Position numbers and translations under genes: made by a program
Part shown: piece by piece, positions 24,967 through 33,467 of the stretch
Layout: each line of letters opens with the position of its first letter
Numbering within the stretch: position 1 is the stretch's first letter
Source of the DNA: Ralstonia sp. RRA
Lineage (GTDB): Bacteria > Pseudomonadota > Gammaproteobacteria > Burkholderiales > Burkholderiaceae
Assembly: GCF_037023145.1 (NCBI RefSeq)
Contig: NZ_CP146092.1
Coordinates: forward strand, 682,001-746,000
Reading direction: 5' to 3'
Length of the DNA stretch: 64,000 nt
Notes under the pieces: model-generated
Database searches by the model: none
Seen by the model: the letters and a program-made list of their open reading frames with translations, nothing else
Told to the model about the DNA's origin: nothing

Positions 24967-25605
24967 ATGACCGCATCTGCTGCTGTATTCGCCATTCTCG
25001 TTGCACTGCTGCTTGGGGCGATGATCCCGGGGCCGAGCTTTGTGCTGGTTGCGCGCAACGCCATCGGGTTGTCGCGTCGCGATGGCCTGGCCACTGCGCT
25101 GGGGATGGGCGCGGGTGCGCTCTTCTTTGGCGGTCTGGCGCTGGCCGGGCTCTACACGTTGCTGCAAGCCGTCGAGTGGCTCTATATCGGCTTGAAGATG
25201 GCCGGTGGCGCTTACCTGACCTATGTGGCGTGGAAGATCTGGCGCGGCGCCAAGCATCCCATCGCCATGGACGAGCGCGTTGCCCCGCAGGCCGGCAGCG
25301 CGCGCAAGTCGTTCTGGACGGGCATCACCACGCAGATGAGCAACCCCAAGACGGCGATCTGGTACGGCAGTATCTTTGCCGCGCTGCTGCCGCAGCATCC
25401 GCCAGTGTGGTGCTATTTCGTATTGCCGCCGCTGGTGTTCCTGGTGGAGTTCGGCTGGTACACGATCGTCGCACTGTGCTTTTCGAGCCGCGTGCCGCGC
25501 GAGATGTATCTGCGCGCCAAGGCCTGGGTGGACCGCGTGGCCGCCGTTGCGATTGCCGCACTGGGGCTGCGCCTGATCCTGACGGCGCCGAAGGCTGGGC
25601 TGTAA
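24967..25605 (+). CDS. LysE family amino-acid exporter
   Basis: The 212-residue inner-membrane protein has about six hydrophobic segments and the LysE/RhtB signature GPSFVLVARNAIGLSRRDGLATALGMG near residue 20. It also has NPKTAIWYGS, where this family usually has a Pro in the fifth helix region. It should export an amino acid or related metabolite; the substrate is not predicted. The ATG at 24967 follows CCAGGAGACCCC. It is the next gene after the MerR regulator on the same strand (54-bp gap) and might be co-transcribed. Confidence 0.88.
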   Translation: MTASAAVFAILVALLLGAMIPGPSFVLVARNAIGLSRRDGLATALGMGAGALFFGGLALAGLYTLLQAVEWLYIGLKMAGGAYLTYVAWKIWRGAKHPIAMDERVAPQAGSARKSFWTGITTQMSNPKTAIWYGSIFAALLPQHPPVWCYFVLPPLVFLVEFGWYTIVALCFSSRVPREMYLRAKAWVDRVAAVAIAALGLRLILTAPKAGL

Positions 25606-25637
25606 CGCCCGCTCCGTCTGATTGGCCCCGGGGCGGG

Positions 25638-26531
25638 TTACACCGACCTGGCCACGGTCTCCCGCAACCACTGATGCGCCGGGTCTCGATGCACCCGCTC
25701 GTGCCACAGCATCGACATCTCATACCCGGGCACTTCCACCGGTGGCTCGACCACCTGTAGCGCGCTGGCACCGCGCACGAGCCGCTCGGGCAGCATCGCC
25801 ACCATGTCGGAGCAGGCCACCGCCGTCATCACAAACAGGAAGTGCGGCACCGACAGCACCACGCGTCGCGTGGCACCGGCGGCCGTGAGCGCTTCGTCCG
25901 TCACGCCGAAGAACCCCCCGCCATCAGGCGACACGATCACATGGTCGAGCGCGCAGAACTGCGCCAATGTCGGCTTGCGCTTGAGGCGCGGGTGCCCCGC
26001 ACGGCCGACCAAGACATAACGCTCGGTGAACAACGCGCGGCGGCGCAGGCCGGGTGGCGCGCCGTCGGTGGTGTGGAAGGCGAGGTCGATCTCGCCGTGC
26101 TCGGCCTGCTTTTCAATGCGTGGTGGCACCAGTTCGAGAATTGCCAGCCGCGTGCCTGGCGCGGCGCCACGCAGGGCGTTGAGCGCTGGCAGCACGATGG
26201 TCGATTCACCGTAGTCGGTGGCGGCCACGCGCCAGGTGTTGGTGGCGTGCGCCGGCTCAAACGGGCTGGCGGGCGCAACGGCCTGCTCCAGCGCTTCCAG
26301 TGCCTGCCGTAGCGGCTCGCGCAGTGCCTCGGCGCGAGCGGTCGGGCGCATGCCGCGTGGGCCGGGCAGCAGCAACGGGTCTCCAAAGATGTCGCGCAGC
26401 TTGGCCAGATGCACGCTCACGGAGGGCTGCGAGAAGTTCAGCCGTTCTGCCGCGCGCGTGACGTTGTGCTCGGTCAGCAGCACGTCCAACGTCACCAGCA
26501 GGTTGAGGTCCAGCCGTCTGAGATTATTCAT
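25638..26531 (-). CDS. LysR family transcriptional regulator (NodD-like subgroup)
   Basis: The 297-residue protein has an N-terminal LysR HTH (LDLNLLVTLDVLLTEHNVTRAAERLNFSQPSVS) and an effector domain that ends with MLWHERVHRDPAHQWLRE, typical of the NodD/PBP2 subgroup. It is divergent from the quinone reductase gene at 26617, so probably its activator. A TGGAA-N14-TTCCA element lies in the spacer. The inducer is not known. Confidence 0.9.
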   Translation of the reverse strand: MNNLRRLDLNLLVTLDVLLTEHNVTRAAERLNFSQPSVSVHLAKLRDIFGDPLLLPGPRGMRPTARAEALREPLRQALEALEQAVAPASPFEPAHATNTWRVAATDYGESTIVLPALNALRGAAPGTRLAILELVPPRIEKQAEHGEIDLAFHTTDGAPPGLRRRALFTERYVLVGRAGHPRLKRKPTLAQFCALDHVIVSPDGGGFFGVTDEALTAAGATRRVVLSVPHFLFVMTAVACSDMVAMLPERLVRGASALQVVEPPVEVPGYEMSMLWHERVHRDPAHQWLRETVARSV

Positions 26532-26540
26532 GGCTATGCC

Positions 26541-26564
26541 TGGAATATGGATTATTCATTTCCA
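26541..26564. promoter_or_regulatory. candidate LysR operator (TGGAA-N14-TTCCA)
   Basis: Arms TGGAA (26541-26545) and TTCCA (26560-26564) lie in an AT-rich spacer between divergent lysR and quinone reductase genes. The sequence also contains T-N11-A-like spacing typical of LysR boxes. Support is by position and symmetry only. Confidence 0.4.
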
Positions 26565-26616
26565 ATATACCTTGGTGGCCACCATGCTTGAGCCTTCTCA
26601 GATTGGAGTTGCTGCC

Positions 26617-27393
26617 ATGAATGTGCTGATCATCTACGCCCACCCCGAACCCAAATCGCTGAATGGCGCGCTCAAAGACTTTGCCGTTCAGCGCCTGGAG
26701 GCCGCCGGCCACACCGTGCAGGTGTCGGACCTGTACGCCATGCAATGGAAAGCCACGCTCGACGCCAACGACAGCACCGTCTCACCGATCGGCCCGCATT
26801 TTCATCCGTCGCTCGATTCCAAGCACGCCTTCCAGAACGGCCTGCAGACCGCCGACATTGCGGCTGAACAGGCCAAGCTGCGTTGGGCCGATGCGGTGAT
26901 CCTGCAGTTTCCAATGTGGTGGTTTTCGATGCCGGCCATCCTCAAGGGCTGGGTCGAGCGCGTGTATGCCTACAGCTTTGCCTACGGCGTGGGCGAGCAC
27001 TCCGACACCCACTGGGGTGACCGCTACGGCGAAGGCACACTGGCTGGCAAGCGCGCCATGCTGATCGTCACCACGGGCGGCTGGGAGTCGCACTACAGCC
27101 CGCGTGGCATCAATGGCCCGATTGACGATGTGCTGTTCCCGATTCAGCACGGCATCCTCCATTACCCCGGCTTTGATGTACTGCCGCCGTTTGTCACCCA
27201 CCGCGCCGGCCGCATGGACGACACACGCTTTGCGCAGATCACCCGGGCGCTTGGCGACCGGCTCGATACGCTGTTCACCATCGATCCAATCCCATTTCGC
27301 CAGGAGAACGCGGGCGACTATGAGATTCCCGCCCTCACGCTGCGCGCAGAGATCGCGCCCGACAAATCCGGCTTTGCCGCGCACATCGCTTGA
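26617..27393 (+). CDS. NAD(P)H:quinone oxidoreductase (flavodoxin-2 family)
   Basis: The 258-residue FMN/FAD flavoprotein is of the MdaB/KefF/NQO1-like group. It has IIYAHPEPKSLN at the N-terminus (flavin phosphate loop), a WADAVILQFPMWWFSMPAILKGWVERVY core and TTGGWESHYSPRG. It should reduce quinones by two electrons, protecting against redox cycling. The ATG at 26617 has GGAG 9 bases upstream; an alternative ATG at 26584 is less well placed. It is divergent from a LysR gene that probably controls it. Confidence 0.88.
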   Translation: MNVLIIYAHPEPKSLNGALKDFAVQRLEAAGHTVQVSDLYAMQWKATLDANDSTVSPIGPHFHPSLDSKHAFQNGLQTADIAAEQAKLRWADAVILQFPMWWFSMPAILKGWVERVYAYSFAYGVGEHSDTHWGDRYGEGTLAGKRAMLIVTTGGWESHYSPRGINGPIDDVLFPIQHGILHYPGFDVLPPFVTHRAGRMDDTRFAQITRALGDRLDTLFTIDPIPFRQENAGDYEIPALTLRAEIAPDKSGFAAHIA

Positions 27394-27490
27394 GACGCTG
27401 ACGCTACAATTTCTCGCTCGACCTTCCGGCGGCGCGCTGTGTTCATCACGGCGCGCCGCCGTGTTTGCTTTTCTCTTCTTCCCTGCGCGC

Positions 27491-28276
27491 ATGATGTCCC
27501 ACGCTGTTCTCACTGGCCTGTTCAACCTGCTGCTCGGTATGGGCCTGGGTGTGGCGGGTGGGCTGCTGGGCATTGGCGGGGGGCTGATCGCCATTCCCGT
27601 GCTCGGCTATCTGTACGGCATGGACCAGCATCTGGCGCAGGGCACTGCGCTGGTGATGATTGCGCCCAATGTGCTGATCGGCTTCCTGCGGTATCACCAA
27701 CGGCATCCGGTGCATCTGCGCTCGGTGGCGTTGATCTGCGTGTTCTCGATGGCTGCAACGTATGTGGCAGCGCGCTTCGCAGCGGGGCTGGATGCGCACC
27801 ATCTGCACACCGCGTTTGCGGTGTTCCTGATCGCGCTGGCGGTGTACTTTGCTTCGCAGCTCAAAGACAAGTCGGACGTGGCCAAGGATGCTGAGCATGC
27901 TGCTCCACGTGCCATGCCGGCCGCGGCCATGCCGCTGATGGGGATCGCCAGCGGAGTAATGTCGGGCATCTTTACCGTAGGCGGCGGGCTGGTGGTTGTG
28001 CCGGCGCTGGTGACCTTCTTCGGCATGTCGCAGACACGCGCCCAAGGGATGGCGCTGGCACTGGTGGTGCCGGGCACGCTGATCGCGCTGGCAACGTATG
28101 CGCACGCGGGGCATGTGAACTGGGGCACGGGCCTTCCGCTGGCGATGGGCGGCATGGTGAGCGTGTCGTGGGGTGTGACGCTCGCGCACAGGTTTTCGCC
28201 GTTGCGTTTGCGGTTGGCCTTCTGCGCGGTGCTGCTGGGTACCGCGTTGATGATGCTGTTGGTCAAGCCAGCCTGA
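27491..28276 (+). CDS. TauE/SafE family sulfite exporter-like membrane protein
   Basis: The 261-residue inner-membrane protein has about eight hydrophobic segments and the two TauE/SafE internal repeats: GVAGGLLGIGGGLIAIP in the N-half and SGIFTVGGGLVVVP in the C-half. It is a likely anion exporter (sulfite, sulfoacetate or similar). The ATG at 27491 is followed by a second in-frame ATG at once. It lies 97 bp after the quinone reductase, same strand. The substrate is not determined. Confidence 0.85.
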   Translation: MMSHAVLTGLFNLLLGMGLGVAGGLLGIGGGLIAIPVLGYLYGMDQHLAQGTALVMIAPNVLIGFLRYHQRHPVHLRSVALICVFSMAATYVAARFAAGLDAHHLHTAFAVFLIALAVYFASQLKDKSDVAKDAEHAAPRAMPAAAMPLMGIASGVMSGIFTVGGGLVVVPALVTFFGMSQTRAQGMALALVVPGTLIALATYAHAGHVNWGTGLPLAMGGMVSVSWGVTLAHRFSPLRLRLAFCAVLLGTALMMLLVKPA

Positions 28277-28313
28277 TCGGCCTGCAACGGGTTTTCAGAA
28301 CGGAGGAGGGATC

Positions 28314-28709
28314 GTGGCAGAACAGGACAAGGAAGCCGGGCGCGCACGCCGCGCACAGGTGATGGGCGATGCGTTTGTGGAGCGGGCGATGAGCGGGCTC
28401 GATGCCTTCTCCGCGCCGCTGCAGGACTGGCTCAATGAACACGCCTGGGGCAGCACATGGCAGCGGGATGGCATCGACCTCAAGACCCGTAGCCTCTGCA
28501 CCTGCGCCATGCTCGCCGCGCTGGGCCGCGGCATCGAGCTCAAGGGCCACGTGCGCGGCGCCATCAATAACGGCGCAACGGCCGTGGAGATTCGCGAAGT
28601 GCTGCTGCACAGTGCCATCTATGCCGGTGCGCCCGCGGCCATTGAGGCATTCCGCTGCGCGCGTGAGGTTCTCAACGAACTGGGCGTGAGCATCGAAGAC
28701 GGCAGCTAG
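28314..28709 (+). CDS. carboxymuconolactone decarboxylase family protein
   Basis: The 131-residue all-helical protein is of the CMD/AhpD-like family. It has DLKTRSLCTCAMLAALGRG (with two Cys), EIREVLLHSAIYAGAPAAIEA and a C-terminal VLNELGV. PcaC catalyses 4-carboxymuconolactone decarboxylation, while other members are peroxidase-like. The Cys-x-Cys here differs from the AhpD CxxC motif, so neither activity is certain. GTG 28314 has CGGAGGAGGGATC upstream. The stop is followed by a palindrome. Confidence 0.85.
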   Translation: MAEQDKEAGRARRAQVMGDAFVERAMSGLDAFSAPLQDWLNEHAWGSTWQRDGIDLKTRSLCTCAMLAALGRGIELKGHVRGAINNGATAVEIREVLLHSAIYAGAPAAIEAFRCAREVLNELGVSIEDGS

Positions 28710-28727
28710 TGTTAACGCGCTTAACAC
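28709..28727. promoter_or_regulatory. perfect inverted repeat GTGTTAA-N5-TTAACAC
   Basis: The 7-bp arms are perfect (28709-28715 and 28721-28727) around CGCGC. It begins at the stop codon of the CMD gene and lies 121 bp upstream of the hydrolase gene. It resembles an operator more than a terminator, since no T-run follows. Confidence 0.4.
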
Positions 28728-28847
28728 AACTTGCGTGACGAGAATGGCCTCCCTATGCTCGCGGAATCCTGCTTGCGGCAATGTTCTACTGGTGGTTCAA
28801 GCCGCAGTTTGCGGCGCTGGGATACGGCACCTGACAGGGAGGCTGAT

Positions 28848-29663
28848 GTGGACATCACCGACGACGACCTCACGCGGTTTGCCGCGCAAGGTGCGGCGCC
28901 TTTGCCGGCGGCAGCCGAGCAAGGCCATGTGGAGCATGACGGCGCCAGCGTCTGGTACGCGACGTTTGGTGCAGGCACACCGGTGATCTTGCTGCACGGC
29001 GGGCTCGGCCACGGCGGCAACTGGGGGCATCAGGTGCCGGCGTTGGTGGCTGCGGGCTATCGCGCGATCCTCATCGACAGCCGCGGGCATGGTCGCAGCA
29101 CGCGCGATGCACGGCCTTACACATACGAGCGCATGGCCTCGGACGTGCGCGCCGTCATGGATGCGTTAGGCATGGAGCGCGCTGCTTTCGTCGGCTGGAG
29201 CGATGGTGCCTGCATTGCACTCACGCTCGCCATGCAAGCGCCCGAGCGTGTGGCTGGCGTGTTCTTCTTCGGCTGCAATATGGACCCGAGCGGTGCCAAG
29301 CCTTTCCAGCCGACGCCGACGATCGACCGCTGCTTCAGCCGCCACCGGCAGGACTACGCCGCACTGTCCGCCACACCTGACGACTTCGACGCGTTCGTTG
29401 CCGCCGTCACCGAGATGATGCAGACACAGCCGAACGCCACGGCGGATGAACTGGCTGCGATTCGTGTGCCCGTGACCATTGCGCAGAGCGCGCACGACGA
29501 GTTCATCAAGCCCGAGCACGCGCAGTATCTAGCGCAGACGATTCCTGGTGCGCGGTTTGTGATGCTGCCTGGCGTGAGCCATTTCGCGCCGCTGCAGCGC
29601 CCCGCGTTGTTCAATGAAGCGGTGCTGGCCTTTCTGGGTGCACTCTCCCAACAACAGACATAG
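28848..29663 (+). CDS. alpha/beta hydrolase
   Basis: The 271-residue alpha/beta hydrolase has the oxyanion-loop motif LLHGGLGHGGNWG, a DSRGHGRST strand-helix turn, the nucleophile elbow GWSDGA (Ser) and a late GVSHFAP (catalytic His). The acid residue is probably the Asp in SAHDEF. GTG 28848 has AGGGAGG at about 6 bases. The in-frame ATG-led extension from 28731 is not hydrolase-like. It lies 5 bp upstream of the isochorismatase-like gene, so they form an operon. The substrate is unknown; esterase or C-C hydrolase is possible. Confidence 0.85.
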   Translation: MDITDDDLTRFAAQGAAPLPAAAEQGHVEHDGASVWYATFGAGTPVILLHGGLGHGGNWGHQVPALVAAGYRAILIDSRGHGRSTRDARPYTYERMASDVRAVMDALGMERAAFVGWSDGACIALTLAMQAPERVAGVFFFGCNMDPSGAKPFQPTPTIDRCFSRHRQDYAALSATPDDFDAFVAAVTEMMQTQPNATADELAAIRVPVTIAQSAHDEFIKPEHAQYLAQTIPGARFVMLPGVSHFAPLQRPALFNEAVLAFLGALSQQQT

Positions 29664-29668
29664 ACCGT

Positions 29669-30214
29669 ATGACGACCGCCCTGATCGTGATCGACGTGCA
29701 GACCGGCTTGTTCACGCCGCCGCCTGCGCAGGCCGAACGTGTGCTGACGACCATCAACCAACTGATTGCCCGTGCGCGTGAAGACCATGTGCCGGTGATC
29801 TTCGTGCAGCACGAGACGGCCGACGGCGAACTGCCCTACGGCTCGCCCGCATGGAGCCTCGTCAAAACCTTGCAGGCACTCCCCACCGATCCGGTGGTCC
29901 GCAAGACGACACCGAATTCGTTTCTACGCACAGGGCTGGCGGCATTGCTTGCTGGCCTCGGCGTCGAGCACCTGATCGTCTGCGGATACGCCACCGAGTT
30001 CTGCGTGGACACCACCATTCGCCAGGCCGCCGCGCTGGGTTATGCCATCACGTTGGCGGCTGATGCGCATACGACGCATGACAAACCGCACGCCAGCGGT
30101 GAACTGATTCGGCGCCACCACAACGCGACGCTGTCGTCGATTGAGAGCTTCGGGGTGCCGATCGTGGCCCAGTCTACCGATGCCATCGTGTCGGCAGGGC
30201 TTGCGCACGCTTAG
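29669..30214 (+). CDS. isochorismatase family cysteine hydrolase
   Basis: The 181-residue protein has the isochorismatase-family fold: catalytic Asp in LIVIDVQTGLF, Lys in VVRKTTPNSF and nucleophilic Cys in GYATEFCVDTT. This triad serves hydrolysis of amides or nicotinamide-like substrates; isochorismate itself is only one option. It is preceded by the hydrolase gene with a 5-bp gap and ends just before a long inverted repeat. It is cytoplasmic. Confidence 0.88.
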   Translation: MTTALIVIDVQTGLFTPPPAQAERVLTTINQLIARAREDHVPVIFVQHETADGELPYGSPAWSLVKTLQALPTDPVVRKTTPNSFLRTGLAALLAGLGVEHLIVCGYATEFCVDTTIRQAAALGYAITLAADAHTTHDKPHASGELIRRHHNATLSSIESFGVPIVAQSTDAIVSAGLAHA

Positions 30215-30215
30215 A

Positions 30216-30326
30216 GCCGCTAACAAAACCGCCCTGGCGTCGTTGCGCCTCCCGCAGTGACGAACATTCGGTACTACTTGTACTGTCTGCGTCGGCGCGC
30301 CTAGCCAGGACAGTTTTGTTAGCGGC
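30216..30326. repeat. about 110-bp intergenic element with 23-bp imperfect inverted termini
   Basis: The arm at 30216-30238 (GCCGCTAACAAAACCGCCCTGGC) matches the reverse complement of 30304-30326 at 21 of 23 bases. The 65-bp centre includes a GTAC-N5-GTAC symmetry. It starts 2 bp after the stop of the isochorismatase gene. It has the look of a dispersed palindromic intergenic repeat and could also act as a bidirectional terminator. No other copy is seen in this window. Confidence 0.6.
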
Positions 30327-30367
30327 GCTTAATGCGCGTCTGCGCAAGCGTGATCAGTCGCCATGAT

Positions 30368-30402
30368 TTATCCACAGAAACAGTGGGTAAGCCTGTGGAT
30401 AA
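30368..30402. promoter_or_regulatory. two facing consensus DnaA-box sequences
   Basis: TTATCCACA (30368-30376) and TGTGGATAA (30394-30402) each match the DnaA-box consensus exactly. As TTATCCACAG / CTGTGGATAA they form a 10-bp inverted repeat with a 15-base spacer. They lie in an intergenic region between the isochorismatase and thioesterase genes. No replication gene is nearby. Confidence 0.45.
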
Positions 30403-30481
30403 CGATGGGAGTGCCCGGCGCCATGCGGTTTGCAGTGCATTGCTGCCCGCGTAGGCAGGCAGGCGTGGCGCCGATGGTGTC

Positions 30482-30994
30482 TTAGCTGACCACGTCCGAT
30501 GTACCGGGCGTGCCGTACGCAGCCTTGATGGCCTTGTGCCGCGCTTCCATTTCCTGGCGCAGTGCACGACGCTGCTGGGCGGCTTCAAAGCGTTCCTTCT
30601 CTTCTGCGTTGGCGGGCGTGAGCGGCGGCACGTCGGCCGGCTTGCCGTCATCGTCTACCGCCACCATGGTGAAATAGCAGCTATTGGTATGGCGCACGAC
30701 CTGGTTGCGGATGTTCTCCGTCACCACCTTGATGCCGATCTCCATGGACGTGCGGCCGGTGTAGTTGACCGACGCCAGGAACGTCACCAGTTCGCCCACG
30801 TGGATCGGCTGGCGAAACACCACCTGATCGACCGACAGCGTAACCACGTAGCGGCCGGCGTAGCGGCTGGCGCAGGCGTAAGCCACCTGGTCGAGCAGCT
30901 TGAGGATGTGGCCGCCGTGCACGTTGCCGGAGAAATTGGCCATGTCGGGCGTCATCAGCACGGTCATGCTGAGCTGGTGGGATTGCGTATTCAT
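30482..30994 (-). CDS. acyl-CoA thioesterase (hotdog fold)
   Basis: The 170-residue hotdog-fold thioesterase resembles the YciA/BFIT-type acyl-CoA hydrolases: FSGNVHGGHILKLLDQVAYACASRY (helix with active site), then VTLSVDQVVFRQPIHVGE and ENIRNQVVRHTNSCYFTMVA. It hydrolyses acyl-CoA esters, chain length unknown. The extra about 40 charged residues at the C-terminus are common in the family. ATG 30994 starts the homology; an extension upstream to 31123 does not look like protein. It is divergent from the copper cluster. Confidence 0.88.
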   Translation of the reverse strand: MNTQSHQLSMTVLMTPDMANFSGNVHGGHILKLLDQVAYACASRYAGRYVVTLSVDQVVFRQPIHVGELVTFLASVNYTGRTSMEIGIKVVTENIRNQVVRHTNSCYFTMVAVDDDGKPADVPPLTPANAEEKERFEAAQQRRALRQEMEARHKAIKAAYGTPGTSDVVS

Positions 30995-31176
30995 GGGGCG
31001 TTGGAACGGGAAGAATGGGGAAAAGCGGTGCGCAGAAACGGGTACGCAGTGGCGTGCCATTGTGCCGCGCCGGGGGCATTTTGTGCGTTGTCTTGTCCAC
31101 CGCTGGGCAAAAATTGATGGCATCGCGCTACACTACCGGCTTTCGTGGCCGCCTTTTTGGTCGACATTCTTCTTCC

Positions 31177-31575
31177 ATGCATCGCTTGCTGACCCGCCTT
31201 CTGCTCTGGCTGGTTGTCCTGGCGCTCCCCCTGCAGGGGATGGCCGCGACGGCCATGATGGCGCGCGCCGGCACGTTAGACGAGGCGACCGTTGCCATGG
31301 CAATGCCGGTGCACGACGGCGCCGCTATGGCGGATGCCTGTCACGAACACGAAGAGGCGATGGCTGCCGACGGCGACGCAAAAGCGCCCACGCAATCGCA
31401 CTGCAAGACCTGCCCGATCTGCGCGGCCTGTTCGCTCGGTTCGGTCATCCCGCTGGCCGCCAGCCTTGGCGTGCCGCTGCTCAAGTTGCCGGCCGATGCG
31501 CCGCGCGAGCTGTCCACCGCCTTCCATAGCTTCATCCCCGAAGCGCTGCAACGTCCACCCTCGATTCGCGTTTGA
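31177..31575 (+). CDS. Cys/His-rich exported protein, first gene of the copper cluster
   Basis: The 132-residue protein has an N-terminal hydrophobic signal (LLTRLLLWLVVLALPLQGMAAT). It is Met/His/Asp-rich in the middle (MAMPVHDGAAMADACHEHEE) and has a Cys motif HCKTCPICAAC near residue 85. These features suggest a periplasmic metal-binding protein similar to small copper-resistance accessories (CopL-like/DUF2946-type). No catalytic domain is present. The ATG at 31177 begins the signal. It is divergent from the thioesterase gene and heads the cop-type gene row up to 35665. Confidence 0.6.
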   Translation: MHRLLTRLLLWLVVLALPLQGMAATAMMARAGTLDEATVAMAMPVHDGAAMADACHEHEEAMAADGDAKAPTQSHCKTCPICAACSLGSVIPLAASLGVPLLKLPADAPRELSTAFHSFIPEALQRPPSIRV

Positions 31576-31673
31576 CGCCACCAGTCCGTCCATAGAACGG
31601 ATCTGGCCTCTGGTTTCACGGCACCGTGCACGACTGCGCGGCCGTGCGTCATTACGCTTGATCGAGGTTTCTC

Positions 31674-32048
31674 ATGTTTCTCGCACGATGGTTCATGGCC
31701 GCTGCACCGCTGCTGGCATGGACGGCGCTCGCGTCGCCATGGGCATTGGCGCAGGGCGCGGCTTCTGCGCCGGCCGCGGCTCCACCTGACCCACTGAATG
31801 CGGAGGCAGCGGTACCTGCTGTGTCCGCACCCCGCACGTTCGATCATTACCAGGCCTACCGCGACGCTGGCCCCGCGCCGTGGCGCGAGACCAATGCGGC
31901 TGTCAGCCCAAAGCCGGGCGCTGCTTCCGGGCACGACGCACATGGCGCTCACGCTGGGCCTGCAGGGCATGCAATGCCCGCGAGCGAGCCCGTGGTCTCC
32001 CCAGCCAAGCCTGCCGGCGACACCATGCCCGGCATGCATCACCACTGA
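31674..32048 (+). CDS. small exported His-rich hypothetical protein
   Basis: The 124-residue protein has a signal peptide (about residues 1-26, ASPWALAQ). It is Ala/Pro-rich, then has HDAHGAHAGPAGHAMPASE and ends MPGMHHH. The His and Met content suggests periplasmic copper binding. No known domain is present. It is followed directly, after GAGGAGG, by the TolC-type gene at 32059. It is probably part of the copper operon. Confidence 0.6.
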   Translation: MFLARWFMAAAPLLAWTALASPWALAQGAASAPAAAPPDPLNAEAAVPAVSAPRTFDHYQAYRDAGPAPWRETNAAVSPKPGAASGHDAHGAHAGPAGHAMPASEPVVSPAKPAGDTMPGMHHH

Positions 32049-32058
32049 GGAGGCCGCC

Positions 32059-33465
32059 ATGTTGAATCACTCCACGCGTCGCCTTGTACCCGGTGCGCTG
32101 GGCGCGCTGGCTGCCGTGCTGCTGCTGGGCGGCTGCGCCACCGTCACCCAGGACAGCGGCTTCAAGACCGTTGCGGATGTCGCTCGCGACCGGCTCGGCA
32201 AGGACGCCACCTGGCAGCGCTCACCCGAAGCCCGCGACAGCGCCGCCCGACGCACGCGCGATCTGCTTGCCCAGCCGCTGACGATGGACAACGCCGTGCA
32301 GATCGCACTGCTGAACAACCGCGGGCTGCAGGCTTCGTACGCGGAGCTTGGCCTGTCCGAAGCCGCACTCGTGCAGGCCAGCCGCTTGCCGAATCCGGGC
32401 TTCAGCTTTAAGCGCACGCGCAGCGGCGATGACTTGTCGATCGAACGCACGTTCTCGCTGTCGTTCCTGAGCCTGCTGACGCTGCCGGTGGCTGCGCATA
32501 TCGAAGGGCGCTACTTCGAGCAGACCAAGCTGCTGGTCGCCAACCAGATGCTGCAGGTGGCAGCCGACACGCGCCGCGCTTACGTCAATGCCGTAGCCGC
32601 AGAGCAGTCTGCACGTTACGCCGAGCAGGTTCAGCAAGCGGCAGAAGCCGGTGCCGAATTTGCAAAGCGTCTGGCCGCTGCCGGCAACTTCAGCAAGCTC
32701 GACCGCGCGCGCGAACAGGCCTTCTATGCCGAAGCCAGCGCCAACCTCGCGCGCATGCGCCAACAAGCCCAAGCCGAACGCGAAGCGCTCATCCGTCAAC
32801 TCGGCGTGTGGGGTGCGGACACGGGCTTCAAGTTGCCCGAGCGTCTGCCTGACCTGCCGAAGGAGCGTCCGGAACTCCAGCAGATCGAGGCCTACGCGCT
32901 GCGCAACCGGCTCGACATCCAGGCCGGCAAGCTGCAGGTCGAGGGTCTTGCCTCGTCACTGGGGCTGACGAAAGCCACGCGCTTCATCAACGTGCTGGAC
33001 CTCGGCTATGTGCGCAACAGCAAGTCCAATGAGCCGCGAGAAACGGGCTACGAGATCGGCCTCGAGATCCCGCTGTTCGACTGGGGTGGTGCCCGCGTGG
33101 CGCGTGCGCAGGCGATCTATATGCAGGCCGCCGATCAACTCGCCGACACGGCCGTGCGGGCACGCTCCGAGGTGCGTGAGTCGTACGTGCGCTACCAGAC
33201 CGCGTACGACCTCACGCGCCATTACCGCGACGAAGTGGTGCCGCTGCGCAAGACCATCTCCGACGAGATGCTGCTGCGCTACAACGGCATGCTCGTGAGC
33301 GTGTTCGAGCTGCTGGCCGATGCACGCGAACAGGTCAATGCCGTCAATGGCTACATCGACGCGCTGCGCGGCTACTGGCTCGCGCAGACCGATCTGCAGA
33401 TGGCGCTGGGCGGCAAGCTGCCGCCGGTCGAGGCCGAAGCCTCCCCTCAATCCCAAGGACACTGA
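32059..33465 (+). CDS. TolC-type outer membrane efflux lipoprotein
   Basis: The 468-residue protein has a lipoprotein signal with Cys26 (LLLGGC) and then two outer-membrane efflux protein repeats rich in coiled-coil helices (about 80-270 and 290-455). Examples are LTMDNAVQIALLNNRGLQASYAELG and DWGGARVARAQAIYMQ. It should form the outer-membrane channel of a tripartite pump. No periplasmic adaptor or RND/ABC pump gene is present here. It is followed by the multicopper oxidase with a 2-bp gap. Confidence 0.87.
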   Translation: MLNHSTRRLVPGALGALAAVLLLGGCATVTQDSGFKTVADVARDRLGKDATWQRSPEARDSAARRTRDLLAQPLTMDNAVQIALLNNRGLQASYAELGLSEAALVQASRLPNPGFSFKRTRSGDDLSIERTFSLSFLSLLTLPVAAHIEGRYFEQTKLLVANQMLQVAADTRRAYVNAVAAEQSARYAEQVQQAAEAGAEFAKRLAAAGNFSKLDRAREQAFYAEASANLARMRQQAQAEREALIRQLGVWGADTGFKLPERLPDLPKERPELQQIEAYALRNRLDIQAGKLQVEGLASSLGLTKATRFINVLDLGYVRNSKSNEPRETGYEIGLEIPLFDWGGARVARAQAIYMQAADQLADTAVRARSEVRESYVRYQTAYDLTRHYRDEVVPLRKTISDEMLLRYNGMLVSVFELLADAREQVNAVNGYIDALRGYWLAQTDLQMALGGKLPPVEAEASPQSQGH

Positions 33466-33467
33466 AC

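Noticed and set aside
24135..25760. 541-codon plus-strand open frame over the methyltransferase, MerR and LysE genes
   Set aside because: It covers three better supported genes and reads as low-complexity Arg/Ala sequence.
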